DNA of 64,000 nt from Methylobacterium sp. NEAU K (lineage in GTDB: Bacteria; Pseudomonadota; Alphaproteobacteria; Rhizobiales; Beijerinckiaceae): NCBI RefSeq assembly GCF_030700285.1, contig NZ_JAUYZJ010000006.1, positions 1-64,000 on the forward strand, in the 5' to 3' direction. The position numbers and the translations under genes are program-made. Shown one piece after another: positions 36,998-46,012 of this stretch. Numbering within the stretch: position 1 is the stretch's first letter; each line of letters begins with the position of its first letter. The notes below the pieces were generated by a model, which was not told where the DNA came from, made no database searches, and saw nothing but the letters and a program-made list of their open reading frames with translations.

Positions 36998-38392
36998 TTG
37001 CCCTTGAGCCTGGACGATCCATCGCCGCTCGCTCAGGGTCGGGCCGAATCGTCGGCCGCCCTCGAGCGTGGCGCCGACGGCCTCTGGCCGATCGATCCGG
37101 ACCCGCGCTTCACGAGTCTTCCCGGTCGCCAGCGCTGGCGCTTCGCGGATGGACGGCCCGTTGCGGCCGAGGTCGCGGGCATCCGCATCGCCGCGGACGA
37201 CGCGCGGATCGCCCATCTCGGCATCCGCCGGGACGCGCGAGGCCATCCGTTCCCGGCCGCCTTCGCGCACGCGCCGGAGACCGGTGGCCGGCTGGGGCCG
37301 CCCGTGCCTGCACCGGACCCTGATATCCTCGACATCGATGCGGAGAGCGCCGCCGAGGTGCCGCTGCCGAGCGGCGTGCCGGTGCTGGTGCGCGCCGGGC
37401 ATCCAGCCACGCTCTACTTGTACCAGGAGAACCTGGGCGCGTTCGAGGTCTGGGACGGGCGGGCGTTCGCCGCCATGGGCCGCTTGCCGATAGGCTCGGC
37501 GGGATCCGGTGTCGCGGCGAGCCGCCATGGCATGGCCTACACGACCTCCGATGCGCTGGTCTCGCTGCCGCTGCCGCAGCTCGGCCCGCCGCTCGGGCAT
37601 GCCGAGGCCCGAGCGGCGGGCCTGCGCTTCCTGTCGGCCCCGTGCTGGCGCGGCGCGGAACTGCTCGCCCTGGGCGAACGGGACGGTCGCCTCTCCCTCT
37701 GCCGTGGCGCCGCTGGCTCGGACTCGCTCGACCTGCGCGACCTCGGCCGGGCCGCGCCCGGCGGCCGTTTCGCCGGTCCCTGGACGAACCGCCTCGGCGA
37801 CGCGTTCTGGACCGGCGCTGAGGGCTTCGTCTCGTGCCGGACAATCGGCGACGCGACGAGCTTCAGCCCCTGGCCCCCCGGCTTCGCGGCGATCAGCGCC
37901 CAGGCGCCCTGGTGCGATCGCGCCGACATGCACCACCAACTCGGCATGGTCGCGGGCCGCTATTACGTCGCCGCGCTGTCGCCGGATCCGCTCCTCCACC
38001 GCCTCGACGGACCGCATCTCGCGGCAGGCAGCGTCACGTATTCGGGCGCCGAGCGCTTCGACGTGCCGTGGCTGGCAGCCGCGGAGGTGCTCAACCTCGG
38101 CGTCCATGCGGGCAATCTGATGGTCCCCCTGCTGGCGATGCCGCGCGACACCGTCCTGCTCGCCCTCGACATCGCCGGCCCACGCGGCGGCTTCCTGCGT
38201 GGTGAGAGCCTGCCGGCGCCTGTGACCGGTCACGTCCTCCACCACGCCCACGGGGCCGGGCTGCGCCGCCTGCCGATCGGCCTCGCGGTGTCGGCGATCG
38301 GCGACGCGCGGGCGCTTCTGCACGACGGGGCGCTCTATCTGTGGAGCTGTTCCGAACGCCGCTGCCACGCTCTGCGGCTGCGCATGTCATGA
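36998..38392 (+). CDS. protein of unknown function, first gene of the tubulin-like operon
   Basis: A soluble protein of 464 residues with no signal peptide or membrane helix. It is rich in beta-strand patterns and turns with recurring aromatic ends (for example LYLYQENLGAFEVWDGR and LLALGERDGRLSLCR), compatible with a beta-propeller-like fold, though no standard repeat motif is certain. The start is TTG at 36998 (a second TTG lies two codons later); no strong ribosome-binding site is seen, so expression may be low or depend on the upstream queE transcript. Its stop overlaps the next gene by four bases (ATGA). I do not recognise a family; function is inferred only from linkage to the vWA and tubulin-like genes. 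Confidence 0.7.
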   Translation: MPLSLDDPSPLAQGRAESSAALERGADGLWPIDPDPRFTSLPGRQRWRFADGRPVAAEVAGIRIAADDARIAHLGIRRDARGHPFPAAFAHAPETGGRLGPPVPAPDPDILDIDAESAAEVPLPSGVPVLVRAGHPATLYLYQENLGAFEVWDGRAFAAMGRLPIGSAGSGVAASRHGMAYTTSDALVSLPLPQLGPPLGHAEARAAGLRFLSAPCWRGAELLALGERDGRLSLCRGAAGSDSLDLRDLGRAAPGGRFAGPWTNRLGDAFWTGAEGFVSCRTIGDATSFSPWPPGFAAISAQAPWCDRADMHHQLGMVAGRYYVAALSPDPLLHRLDGPHLAAGSVTYSGAERFDVPWLAAAEVLNLGVHAGNLMVPLLAMPRDTVLLALDIAGPRGGFLRGESLPAPVTGHVLHHAHGAGLRRLPIGLAVSAIGDARALLHDGALYLWSCSERRCHALRLRMS

Positions 38393-39921
38393 GACGGACG
38401 GTGCTGCAGGCCTTGCTGGCGCTCGTCGCCCTGATGGGCGGCCCTGCGCTCGGGGACGCGCCGGCGCGGCAAGTCTTCCTCGTACAGGATTCCGGCTGGA
38501 TGGAGCCGTTCCTGACCGCAGGGGGCTCGCAGTTCCGGCCGCTCGTCGAGGCCCTGGTGGACGCCGCCCGCGTGCAGGGCGGCGAGGTGGCCATCGCCAG
38601 CTTCGACCAGGACGGGCAGGTCCCCGGCCGCACCTCGCCGCGCATCCTGTACGACGGGCCCTACGAGGCCACGCGTGTCCGGGCGGCGATCACGGCGATC
38701 GACCTGCCGCGCAAGGCCGGCAGTTCGGCCTATGCCGACGCCGATTTCAACGGGGCGCTGCTCGGCGCGATCCGCACCGGCCTGCGGCGGCGGGACGGCG
38801 TGATCTGGATGGTCACGAACAACAAGAATGCGCCCGGCAACAGCGCCGAGGTCGAGCGCAACACGGCGGCCTTCTACGCGGCGCTTCGCGACTCGGCCGC
38901 GATCAGCCGGATCGTCGCCTATCCCGTGCGGATGCCCCTCAAGGGCCGCAACTTCTCGGAGGGCGGCTTCGTCGTCTACGGCATCGGCTACGGCGCGGGC
39001 GGGGGGCGGGCGCTCGCGGCCGCCGTGGGATCGCCGGGCCTCAAGGCCCTGTTCAGCCATCCGCCGGTGAGCCTGAAGCCGGTGCTCGCCAGCGGCCTCA
39101 CACTGCGCTTCGATCGCCTCGATACCGGCGGCCTTCAGGCGGCCCTGGAGAACGGCGTGCTGGTGGTGCGCGGGGCGGATGCCGCCGCCGGGACGGCCCT
39201 GCGCCTCACCGCCCACCTGCACAACGGGCTCTATCCCCAGCGCGTCGCCGGTGCGCGGCTCGACCTGCGCTGGAGCGAGGTCGGCGCCGAGGCCGGGCTG
39301 GCGCGGGCCGCGGTCTCGCCGGCGGAGATCGCCGATCTGGCGCCGCAGGCCGAGAGCGGTCCCCTCGCCGTGGTGCTGAGCCTGCCGCCGATCCCGCGGC
39401 CGAACGGCCTCGCCGGGCTTCTATCCGACCGGCGCGACGTGGACGGCACGCTGACCCTGCGACTGGCGGACTTGCGCCTGGCGCTGGAACCGGCCTTCCT
39501 GGAGCGGGTGCGGCCGATCTTCGGCAGCGGCCTCTTCGCCGGGGACCAGATGACGGGGCAGCTCGGGGATGCGAACGCGGTGGAGGGCCGGCTGCCGGGG
39601 CTGTTCAGGGACTATCGCGGCGTCTCCGAGGCAGCGGTGAGCCTTCCGGTGCGGATCGAGGTCGCGTTCTCGCCCTGGCCGCTCGTCGTCGCCTCCGCGG
39701 GCGCCCTCATGCTCGTCGGTGGGGCCGGCCTCGGGGCGGCGGCCGCCAACCGGGCCAAGTCACACACCGTGATGCTCGGTGCTTTCCCCAAGCGGGCGAC
39801 CCTGCGGCCGTACCGGGCCCAGGTGTTCCGCGCGCCGGACGGCAGCCGCTGGCAGGTGCGGGCGGGCCTGTGGGGGCCGGCCCGCGCCACCCGCGTGCAG
39901 GAGCCCGGACCCGGAGCATGA
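38389..39921 (+). CDS. secreted, membrane-anchored vWA-like protein with degenerate metal site
   Basis: A 510-residue protein with a Sec signal peptide (1-23), a vWA-like domain over about 27-185, a beta-rich middle region about 230-425, one transmembrane helix at about 431-452 and a short basic cytoplasmic tail. The vWA resemblance rests on the first strand and loop (VFLVQDSGWMEPF), the NGALLGAI helix and the IWMVTNNKN strand; the canonical MIDAS DxSxS and distal Asp are not conserved, so metal binding may be lost. Topology is extracytoplasmic with the tail facing the cytoplasm. ATG lies in an ATGA overlap with the preceding stop, and its own stop overlaps the next gene likewise. Function unknown. 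Confidence 0.78.
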   Translation: MRRTVLQALLALVALMGGPALGDAPARQVFLVQDSGWMEPFLTAGGSQFRPLVEALVDAARVQGGEVAIASFDQDGQVPGRTSPRILYDGPYEATRVRAAITAIDLPRKAGSSAYADADFNGALLGAIRTGLRRRDGVIWMVTNNKNAPGNSAEVERNTAAFYAALRDSAAISRIVAYPVRMPLKGRNFSEGGFVVYGIGYGAGGGRALAAAVGSPGLKALFSHPPVSLKPVLASGLTLRFDRLDTGGLQAALENGVLVVRGADAAAGTALRLTAHLHNGLYPQRVAGARLDLRWSEVGAEAGLARAAVSPAEIADLAPQAESGPLAVVLSLPPIPRPNGLAGLLSDRRDVDGTLTLRLADLRLALEPAFLERVRPIFGSGLFAGDQMTGQLGDANAVEGRLPGLFRDYRGVSEAAVSLPVRIEVAFSPWPLVVASAGALMLVGGAGLGAAAANRAKSHTVMLGAFPKRATLRPYRAQVFRAPDGSRWQVRAGLWGPARATRVQEPGPGA

Positions 39922-40409
39922 TCGGATTCCTCATCGCCAGCGTCCGGCATCCCGGCGCGATCCGCGTCCAAGCAGGGAATGGGCAGGATTTCACGATTCC
40001 GCCGCCCCGGAATCCGGGCTCGCCGGCCGAACCGATCCAGGCCGCGCCGCCTCCGCCGGCCCGGACCGGCACCGGGGCGAGCCCGTTCACAGGCCTCGAG
40101 CGGGCGGCCACCACCACGGAGATCGCGATCGGAGCCGCCGCGCTGGTCGTGCTGGCGGCCCTGTTCCTGTTCGTGCGCCAGGGCGTGCGCGCCCACCTGA
40201 TCAACCGCCGCGCGACGATCGACGCTGCGGACGGCGCGAGCTGGATGCTGTTCTCCGCGCTGATGCTCACCGGGGCGATCCTGGTAAGCGCGACCGTCGG
40301 GCGCCTGTGGCAGGCCTGGGCTGGGCTGGCGGCGGGCTTCGCGCTCTGCGCGATCCTGTTCGGCGCAGCCCTGGTGCTGTTCCTGCGCGCACCCGAGCGG
40401 AGGCGCTGA
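39918..40409 (+). CDS. small three-helix membrane protein with proline-rich segment
   Basis: A 163-residue protein with a proline-rich stretch at about 28-48 (containing PPPRNP and APPPPA) and three predicted transmembrane helices at about 68-87, 107-127 and 133-156. The ATG is embedded in the ATGA overlap with the vWA-like gene, showing tight translational coupling. No family is recognised. It sits directly upstream of the tubulin-like gene, which ends in a GYF_2 domain; since GYF folds bind proline-rich peptides, the proline-rich segment here is a plausible docking site (inference). Confidence 0.75.
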   Translation: MIGFLIASVRHPGAIRVQAGNGQDFTIPPPRNPGSPAEPIQAAPPPPARTGTGASPFTGLERAATTTEIAIGAAALVVLAALFLFVRQGVRAHLINRRATIDAADGASWMLFSALMLTGAILVSATVGRLWQAWAGLAAGFALCAILFGAALVLFLRAPERRR

Positions 40410-40413
40410 GTCG

Positions 40414-43400
40414 ATGACTGACGTGCGGGCCACCGAGACCGAGACGCTCCTGAAGGTGCGCCCGACCGTGTTCGTAGCGCTGGGCGGCACGGGGATGGAG
40501 GTCCTGCTGCGCCTGCGCCGCCGCATCCTCCAGGCCGATTGGCACGGGGCGCGGATCAACGGCCTCGACCAGTTCCCGGCCGCCGCCTTCCTGTATTTCG
40601 ACACCGACACCCTGGAGGCCCGCGAGGCCGGTCGCGCCGCCGCAACCGACGCGCTCTCGGCCAAGGTCGCGTTCCGCGAGGGCGAGACCCTGCAGAAGGC
40701 TGTCAACCTCACCCGCTACCAGGCCGAGCGGCGCAGCTACCCGCATATCGACGCGTGGCTGCCGGCCCGTGACCTCTCGCGCATCGACGCCTCGAAGGGC
40801 GCCGGGCAGATCCGCGCCATCGCGCGCCTGCTGTTCTTCGATGAGGTGCGCAACTTCCTGGACCGACTCACCGCAAAGGCCGGGGCGGTGCTTGCCAACA
40901 TGTCCAACGAGGCGCAGCTGCGCGCGCTCGGCCTCGACACCGCCTCGGACCTGCGCGTCGTCGTGGTGGCGTCGGTGGCCGGGGGCACCGGCTCGGGCGC
41001 GGTCATCGACGCCGGCTACGCGATCTCCTCGCTGGAGACTCCCAAGCGCCCCGACGCGGTCGACCTCTTCCTGGTCCTGCCTTCGGGCTATGTCGGCGCC
41101 AACAAGGACCGCGTCTTCGCCAACGGGGTCGCGACCCTCTCCGAACTCGAATACGCGATGCGCGGCAACCCCGAGCCGCCCTACGTGGAGAGCTGGGGCG
41201 ACCACGCCCGCGTGGGCCGCGGGGTCGAGCGGCCGTTCACCGACGTCTACCTGTTCGACACCCACAACCTCGCCGACCAGCGCACCGCCGCGATCGGCGA
41301 CCTCTACGACATGATGGCGGACGTGCTGTTCGAGGATTTCGGCAATTCCGAGTTCTCGGGGCGCAAGCGCTCCACCGGCGTCAACCAGACCCAGCACAAG
41401 ATGCGCAAATGGGCCCCGCCGAGCCCGGACCGCGCCGGCCGCACCGCCCTGTTCTCGCTGAACTACTCGGCCCTGGGTCAGGCGGTACTGGCCACACGCG
41501 GCAGCCTGGAATTCGAGGAGCAGGCCGCCAGGGCCGGCCTGGGCATGGTCGAGGCGTTCTTCGGCGTCGCCCGCGGCCAGGCCGAGCGCCACATCCCCAC
41601 CGTGGAGGAGCGCGACCGCTTCGCTGCGGACCGGCTTGCCCTGCGCTTCTCGGCCTTCGAGGCCTTCCCGAAGGTGCTCCAGCCGGTCCCGCCCGGCATC
41701 CCCGAATACGACCTCGTCGGCACGCTGCTCCAGCGGGCGGACGGCTCCTCGATCCAGGAATCCGTGGCGCTCGCCGTCGAGGAGGCGGTGGACGCGATCA
41801 AGACCGAGATCGCGAGCCCCCGGGACTGGGCGCCGAACCTGCGCAAGGAGGCTGAGCGCCTGCGCGATGACATCCTGGGCCGCACCGGCTCTGGCGCCGT
41901 CTACGGCCCACGCGGCGCCGAAATCCAGGACGTGCGCGCCAGGCTCGAAGCCACTTGGCTCGCGGGCCGGGACGGCACGCTGCCCGCCGCGCTGTACCGC
42001 CTGCTCGACGACCAGGAGCGCGGCGGCCTCGACTACGCCCGCGCGCTGATTGAGGGGGTGACGGACCTGATCGAGGCGGATGGCGGCGCGCTGGCGCGGC
42101 TCACCGCCGCAGCCGACACCTACGCGCGGCTCGCCGACGAGATGCTGGCGGAGCATTTCTCCGCCTCGCTCAGCCGGCTCGATCAGGTCCGGCCCGGCCT
42201 GATCTTCTCGCACCGGCGCGACGCCGAGCGCTATCTGGAACAGGCACGGGAGGATCTGCGCGGATCGTGTGTCCTGCGCATCCGGTCGGTGGCCGCCCGG
42301 GAGGCCGCTGAGCTGCTGCGCCGGGTCTCGGCCAAGCTCGGGTCCCGGATCGGGCGCGACCCGGAGACCGGGCTCGCCCGCTACGACGGCCTGCTCGGCG
42401 CCCTGAACCAGGGTCACGACGACGTCGCCCGGCTGATGCGCGAGCTGCGGCTCGACATCGCGGAGATCCGCAACGCCATCGAGCGCCCGTCCGGCGGCAC
42501 CTTCCTGGTCCTGCCCTCGGGCGACCTGCCCGAGATCGCCGTGGCGCCCGGCGAGCGCCTCGCCTGGGCGCGCGAGGCGTTCCGGGCCTATGGCGGCTCC
42601 CGGGCCATCTTCGCGTTGCTGCGCGAGGAGGAAAGCCGGGCCGACCTTCTGAACGCGGTACGCGCCATGGCCCGGCGCCGGCTCGCACCGCACCGCGCCC
42701 GGATCCCCTCGGCGCTGGACGCCCTGCGCGAGTTGCCGCCCGCCCGTCAGCGCGAGACCCTGGAGCAGATGCTGCTGCGCTGCATGCCGTGGATCTACGC
42801 GCGCTTCGACGCCTTCAGCCCGGGCGGCGACCAGTTCAAGACGATCCTGGCGGTGGAGGGCGCGCGCGCCTTCCAGGCCGAGTTTGGCCCGATCCTGCGG
42901 GCGAGCCTGCCGCCGGTGCTGGGCGCCGGCGAGATCGGCTTCCTGGAATCGAGTCAGCGCGGGCGCATCGTCTGCTACTGCGAGTTGTCTGGCGTACCGC
43001 TCGACGTGCTCGGCCCCCTGCGGCGCGACTGGCGCAATGCCTACGCACAGGAGCTCGACCGCCTCGACGCGATCCCGCTCCACAACCACAAGGACTATCT
43101 CCGCTTTCCGGATCCGGTCGCGCCGTCCGCCGACGAGACCGAGGCACTGCGCGAGACCCTGTCGCTGTTCCTGCGCGCCGCCTGCCTCGGCCTGCTCGAG
43201 CGCGCGCCCGAGACCGGGCTTTGGCGTTTCGAGTTCGAGCCCGGCGACTGGCGCAGCATCGGCTCGGAGCGGACCCTGCGGCGCAAGCTGTTCGACCGCA
43301 TCCAGCGCGAGGCCATCGCGGCGCAGGTCGCCCGAGCCGAGGCGGCGCTGTCGCCGGTCCAGACACTGGCGATGGCCGCGCTCTTCGCCTGGACCGCCAA

Positions 43401-43956
43401 GCGGGCCTACGCGCCGCGGCGGGAGACGGTGAACTTCGACGCCGAGGCACGGGTGGGCGGAATCGGCCACGCGGTGGCGGAAGCGCTCGCCCGGAGCTGG
43501 CGGCGCTCGGCCCCGGAGGCTGGCGGCCTGCCCGGCGATCCGGATCGGCTCCACGACGCGCTGCTGGCCCGCATCGAGGACTGGACCCGGCCGGTCCCGG
43601 GCAGCCTCGGCGACGTCCCCCCCGAGGAGGCCAACCGCGACCCGGCCGACCCGCCGGCCCTGCGGGCCGTGGACAAGCGGGTGATCGATCCTTCGGCCTT
43701 CACGTCGGAGGGCCTGCTGCGGCTCGCGGGTCCGGAAGCGCCGACCCCGCCACCGCCGCCGGCCGCCCTGTTCTACGTGTACCGCGACGCGGTCGAGGGC
43801 CCGTTCCCGCTCTCCGATCTCGTCGCGATGGCGCGGGCAGGTGCCTTGAGCGCGGCCACGCAGATCCACCCGCAGGGCGGCGCCTGGATGTCGGCCGGCG
43901 ACCACCCGGCGCTGGCCCCGCTGCTCGCGCCGCCACCGCCGCCGCCGGTAGGGTGA
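40414..43956 (+). CDS. tubulin/FtsZ-like GTPase (Tubulin_2) with C-terminal GYF_2 domain
   Basis: A cytoplasmic protein of 1180 residues. The N-terminal 400 or so residues match the 'tubulin-like' Tubulin_2 family: the T1 loop FVALGGTGME at 20-29, a GAGQIR loop at 129-134, and the tubulin signature VAGGTGSGAV at 188-197. The long middle region is helical with coiled-coil tendency (about 440-1090). After a proline-rich linker comes a GYF_2 domain at about 1118-1170 (FYVYRDAVEGPFPLSDL), and the chain ends in a run of prolines. GGAGGC lies ten bases before ATG. Tubulin_2 relatives have been linked by Makarova and Koonin to vWA proteins and membrane remodelling; the gene context here fits that. 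Confidence 0.88.
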   Translation: MTDVRATETETLLKVRPTVFVALGGTGMEVLLRLRRRILQADWHGARINGLDQFPAAAFLYFDTDTLEAREAGRAAATDALSAKVAFREGETLQKAVNLTRYQAERRSYPHIDAWLPARDLSRIDASKGAGQIRAIARLLFFDEVRNFLDRLTAKAGAVLANMSNEAQLRALGLDTASDLRVVVVASVAGGTGSGAVIDAGYAISSLETPKRPDAVDLFLVLPSGYVGANKDRVFANGVATLSELEYAMRGNPEPPYVESWGDHARVGRGVERPFTDVYLFDTHNLADQRTAAIGDLYDMMADVLFEDFGNSEFSGRKRSTGVNQTQHKMRKWAPPSPDRAGRTALFSLNYSALGQAVLATRGSLEFEEQAARAGLGMVEAFFGVARGQAERHIPTVEERDRFAADRLALRFSAFEAFPKVLQPVPPGIPEYDLVGTLLQRADGSSIQESVALAVEEAVDAIKTEIASPRDWAPNLRKEAERLRDDILGRTGSGAVYGPRGAEIQDVRARLEATWLAGRDGTLPAALYRLLDDQERGGLDYARALIEGVTDLIEADGGALARLTAAADTYARLADEMLAEHFSASLSRLDQVRPGLIFSHRRDAERYLEQAREDLRGSCVLRIRSVAAREAAELLRRVSAKLGSRIGRDPETGLARYDGLLGALNQGHDDVARLMRELRLDIAEIRNAIERPSGGTFLVLPSGDLPEIAVAPGERLAWAREAFRAYGGSRAIFALLREEESRADLLNAVRAMARRRLAPHRARIPSALDALRELPPARQRETLEQMLLRCMPWIYARFDAFSPGGDQFKTILAVEGARAFQAEFGPILRASLPPVLGAGEIGFLESSQRGRIVCYCELSGVPLDVLGPLRRDWRNAYAQELDRLDAIPLHNHKDYLRFPDPVAPSADETEALRETLSLFLRAACLGLLERAPETGLWRFEFEPGDWRSIGSERTLRRKLFDRIQREAIAAQVARAEAALSPVQTLAMAALFAWTAKRAYAPRRETVNFDAEARVGGIGHAVAEALARSWRRSAPEAGGLPGDPDRLHDALLARIEDWTRPVPGSLGDVPPEEANRDPADPPALRAVDKRVIDPSAFTSEGLLRLAGPEAPTPPPPPAALFYVYRDAVEGPFPLSDLVAMARAGALSAATQIHPQGGAWMSAGDHPALAPLLAPPPPPPVG

Positions 43957-44266
43957 GGACTCGCGCTCGGACACGCGGGAGCATGCTTCGGCGATGGGCC
44001 CCGCCGGCTGTGCCGACAATGGCACATGAGACGCAGGTCGGAACCGAGGCACGGATCCCCTGTCGGGGAAGGCTACGGTCGATTCGGATAGGCTCGAAAC
44101 GGAGATGTTCGGCCGCGCCGCGCGCCCTCTGCCCAGCGGAAGAGGGGTGGGGTCAGGGAGGAGCGTCTGTGGCGTCTCGCTCAGGGAGATGTGCGAATAC
44201 GTCAGCCCGAACTGTCGAGGGAGCCGGCCGCGCCGAGGGAGCCCGAGATGAGAATCCGGTTTCTCA
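43957..44266. other. convergent intergenic region
   Basis: Separates the tubulin-like gene from the convergent DUF6925-like gene. A weak hairpin ATGAGAA-TCCGGT-TTCTCAT lies at 44248-44267, overlapping the end of the minus-strand gene; no T-run follows. No gene was recognised. Confidence 0.35.
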
Positions 44267-45172
44267 TTACCCGCCCATGGCTCGCACCTGCGCGCGCGCC
44301 GCCCGGATTGCCGAGCGCGCGAAGCGTCCGTCCGCCAGGTCGGGATCGGGCTCACGGCCTGCCAGCACCGCGCGCCGGAGCGCGACAAGCGCCGGATCGC
44401 CCCAGTTGTCGAGCAGTCGCCCGAAGGCGGCGTGACGCGCGCGGTCGAAGGAAGCCGGGGGTCCAGTCCCGGCCCTGCACGGATGCGCCGGATGCAGGAT
44501 TGCGCAGGGCACCAGCTCCGTCGGGATCGGCGCGGTAGCCGCATGGGTCCGGCCGAGGCGCAGAAGCTTTGGCAGGATATGGGTGTGCGGCCCGGGGGCG
44601 GTCGCACCGCCGGCCGGCGGGATCCGCGTGTAGACCTCGATCCGGCCCAACCGGGCCACGAACACCCGGTGGAGATTCCTTTCGAAGAGCGCGGCCGCAA
44701 CAGGCTGACCGGGCGCGAAGACCGGGCGGCCGATCTCGGCCCGGAAGCGGTCGATCAGGATCGGATCGGCCACGCGCACGCACGCATCCACCGCGCCGAG
44801 CCCGAGGCCGAGATCGAACAGGATCGCCGTCCGGTCCCTCGGCCGCGCGGCGGCAGCGTCCGGCCCGAGTTCCGTCAGCACGGTGCGCCGGCCCATCGCA
44901 CAGGCCGCCGCGGGTAGGCAGAGGGCGACCGCCTGGCTCCAGCCTCCGGAGAAGCCGGTCTCGTAGGCGAACGGCACCAGATCCGGCTTGGAGTCCAGCG
45001 CGATCGCGCCCCGGGCCGTCGCCAGCCCGATCCGTCGGTCGTCGAGAAAGCGGGCGGGCTCGTCGGGATCGCGCGCGAAGCCCGCGACCGCACCGTAGCT
45101 GCCGAGGCTCCAGGTGCAGGCCGGATCGGTAAGGTGATCGCGCAGCAGGGCCTCCACCGATCCGTCGGTCAT
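44267..45172 (-). CDS. DUF6925-like protein of unknown function
   Basis: A soluble 301-residue protein without signal peptide or membrane helix. Start ATG is preceded by GAGAGGGG. I believe it matches the DUF6925 type known from related Hyphomicrobiales, with conserved stretches such as SLGSYGAVAGFARD near the start and GFSGGWSQAVALCLP in the first third; this is recollection of a family pattern, not a search result. No catalytic motif can be proposed. It converges on the tubulin-like operon and is divergent from rfbC, so it may be independent of both. Confidence 0.65.
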   Translation of the reverse strand: MTDGSVEALLRDHLTDPACTWSLGSYGAVAGFARDPDEPARFLDDRRIGLATARGAIALDSKPDLVPFAYETGFSGGWSQAVALCLPAAACAMGRRTVLTELGPDAAAARPRDRTAILFDLGLGLGAVDACVRVADPILIDRFRAEIGRPVFAPGQPVAAALFERNLHRVFVARLGRIEVYTRIPPAGGATAPGPHTHILPKLLRLGRTHAATAPIPTELVPCAILHPAHPCRAGTGPPASFDRARHAAFGRLLDNWGDPALVALRRAVLAGREPDPDLADGRFARSAIRAARAQVRAMGG

Positions 45173-45351
45173 CGGCCCCTCTCACGATCAACACCGCAGG
45201 CGCCACGCCTTGACACGGCGGGCGAATGACCGGAAGTCGCTGACCGATCATCGAGGTTGGGTTCGGCGAGGCGGGCGTATGGCCCGGGACGACCGAGGCG
45301 GAGACGTCCGCGGGACCTCGCGACCGGATCCGCGGGGAAGGACGCGTTGGC

Positions 45352-45903
45352 ATGGACGTGATCGAGACCGAGATTCCGGACGTGAAGCGCATCAGGCTGA
45401 AGCGCTTCGGCGACGCGCGCGGCTGGTTCTCCGAGACCTTTCGGGCCGACGTTATGGCGCGGGCCGGGATCGCGACCCCGTTCGTGCAGGACAACCAATC
45501 CTTCTCCGCCCCGCAGGGCACGATCCGGGGTCTGCACTTCCAGGTCGCGCCCCAGGCGCAGGCCAAGCTGATCCGCGTGCTCCAGGGCGCGATTCTCGAT
45601 GTGGCGGTCGATATCCGCAGCGGCTCGCCGACCTACGGCAAGTACGTAGCCGTGCCACTCGACGCCGATAACGGCGATCAGCTCTACATCCCGCACGGCT
45701 TCGCCCACGGCTTCTGCACGCTGACCCCAGACGCCATGGTCGCCTACAAGGTCGACGCCTACTACAGTCCCGAGCACGACCGCGCGCTCGCCTGGGACGA
45801 TCCAGAGATCGGGATCCCGTGGCCGGTCTCGGGCGAGGCGGCGATCCTGTCCGACAAGGACCGTCGCGCGCCCCGGCTCGCAGACCTCGGACGGGTGTTC
45901 TGA
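45352..45903 (+). CDS. rfbC: dTDP-4-dehydrorhamnose 3,5-epimerase
   Basis: Epimerises dTDP-4-keto-6-deoxy-glucose at C3 and C5, third step of dTDP-L-rhamnose synthesis; cupin fold, 183 residues. Active-site His62 lies in TIRGLHFQ, and the cupin motif IPHGFAHGF at 113-121 and AYKVDAYYSP near 131-140 are intact. GGGGAAGGA precedes the ATG by about ten bases. First gene of an rfbC-rfbB-rfbD-rfbA cluster on one strand; 109 bases separate it from rfbB. The 179-base region upstream is shared with the divergent DUF6925-like gene. Confidence 0.95.
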   Translation: MDVIETEIPDVKRIRLKRFGDARGWFSETFRADVMARAGIATPFVQDNQSFSAPQGTIRGLHFQVAPQAQAKLIRVLQGAILDVAVDIRSGSPTYGKYVAVPLDADNGDQLYIPHGFAHGFCTLTPDAMVAYKVDAYYSPEHDRALAWDDPEIGIPWPVSGEAAILSDKDRRAPRLADLGRVF

Positions 45904-46012
45904 ACCCGTTCGACCGGCCGTGATGCGGCCGGGCCGCATTTTCGTCACGCCGGGCGGTCTTTAGCTGTCCGCGCCCATCCTGCCATCGACCGATCCGAAG
46001 AGGTAACCCGCC

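Noticed and set aside
40267-44700. Antisense open frame of 1477 codons opposite the tubulin-like gene
   Set aside because: Composition is Gln/Arg/Gly-rich with no domain; it mirrors the codon pattern of the high-GC plus-strand gene, which has clear motifs and a ribosome-binding site.
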